NCBI GenBank assembly: GCA_017996515.1
Contig: JAGOGU010000102.1
Coordinates: 1-5,598 of the forward strand
DNA from: Allobrachymonas sp.
Lineage (GTDB): Bacteria; Pseudomonadota; Gammaproteobacteria; Burkholderiales; Burkholderiaceae_C
DNA: 5,598 bases
Reading direction: 5' to 3'
Shown here: positions 5,570 to 5,598 of the stretch, one piece after another
Numbering within the stretch: the stretch's first letter is position 1
How the letters are laid out: every line of letters begins with the position of its first letter
Position numbers and translations under genes: made by a program
Notes under the pieces: generated by a model
What the model saw: the letters and a program-made list of their open reading frames with translations, nothing else
Told to the model about the DNA's origin: nothing
The model's database searches: none

Positions 5570-5598
5570 AAAAAGCACCGGTTTTGCCCGGTGCTTTT
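5570..5598 (+). terminator. Intrinsic terminator after tRNA-Val
   Basis: AAAAGCACCGG (5571-5581) and CCGGTGCTTTT (5588-5598) form a perfect 11-bp stem around a six-base loop, with a GC-rich core and a T-run at the 3' side reaching the window edge. It starts seven bases after the CCA end of the tRNA. The flanking A-run could make it work from the opposite strand as well. Confidence 0.88.

Overview
The window looks like ordinary chromosomal DNA from a betaproteobacterium, most likely of the order Burkholderiales and family Comamonadaceae. The basis is the close resemblance, from memory, of the UvrB, EI24-family and RelA proteins to those of that family, and the gene order uvrB / stand-alone CinA-like protein / EI24 membrane protein / divergent relA / tRNA-Val. 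The genus cannot be told from the sequence alone. No phage, plasmid, IS or CRISPR genes are visible.

Layout. Positions 1-634 (minus) hold the N-terminal 211 codons of uvrB, cut by the left window edge. Positions 635-1017 are gene-free and filled with palindromes: at least four hairpin-forming units, including a nested palindrome at about 755-912 and a stem-loop carrying a motif that I recall as widespread in proteobacterial intergenic DNA. Positions 1018-1932 (minus) encode a CinA/MoCF-type protein without the usual C-terminal deamidase domain. It overlaps the end of an EI24-family membrane protein gene (1916-2824, minus), so these two form an operon. A 191-bp divergent spacer (2825-3015) separates them from relA (3016-5298, plus), a long RSH protein with a ruined hydrolase site and a RelA-type synthetase. 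After a 188-bp spacer with a 10-bp perfect inverted repeat comes tRNA-Val(GAC) at 5487-5563, with a -10-like element and a GC-rich discriminator, then an intrinsic terminator ending at the window edge.

How the parts relate. RelA makes (p)ppGpp when uncharged tRNA enters the ribosome. The neighbouring tRNA promoter has the GC-rich discriminator expected of promoters that (p)ppGpp represses, a functionally sensible but probably coincidental pairing. UvrB is core nucleotide excision repair. The EI24 and CinA-like proteins are co-transcribed but their shared role is unknown. I find no convincing new multi-gene system. The feature least explained by known genes is the nested palindrome cluster between cinA and uvrB.
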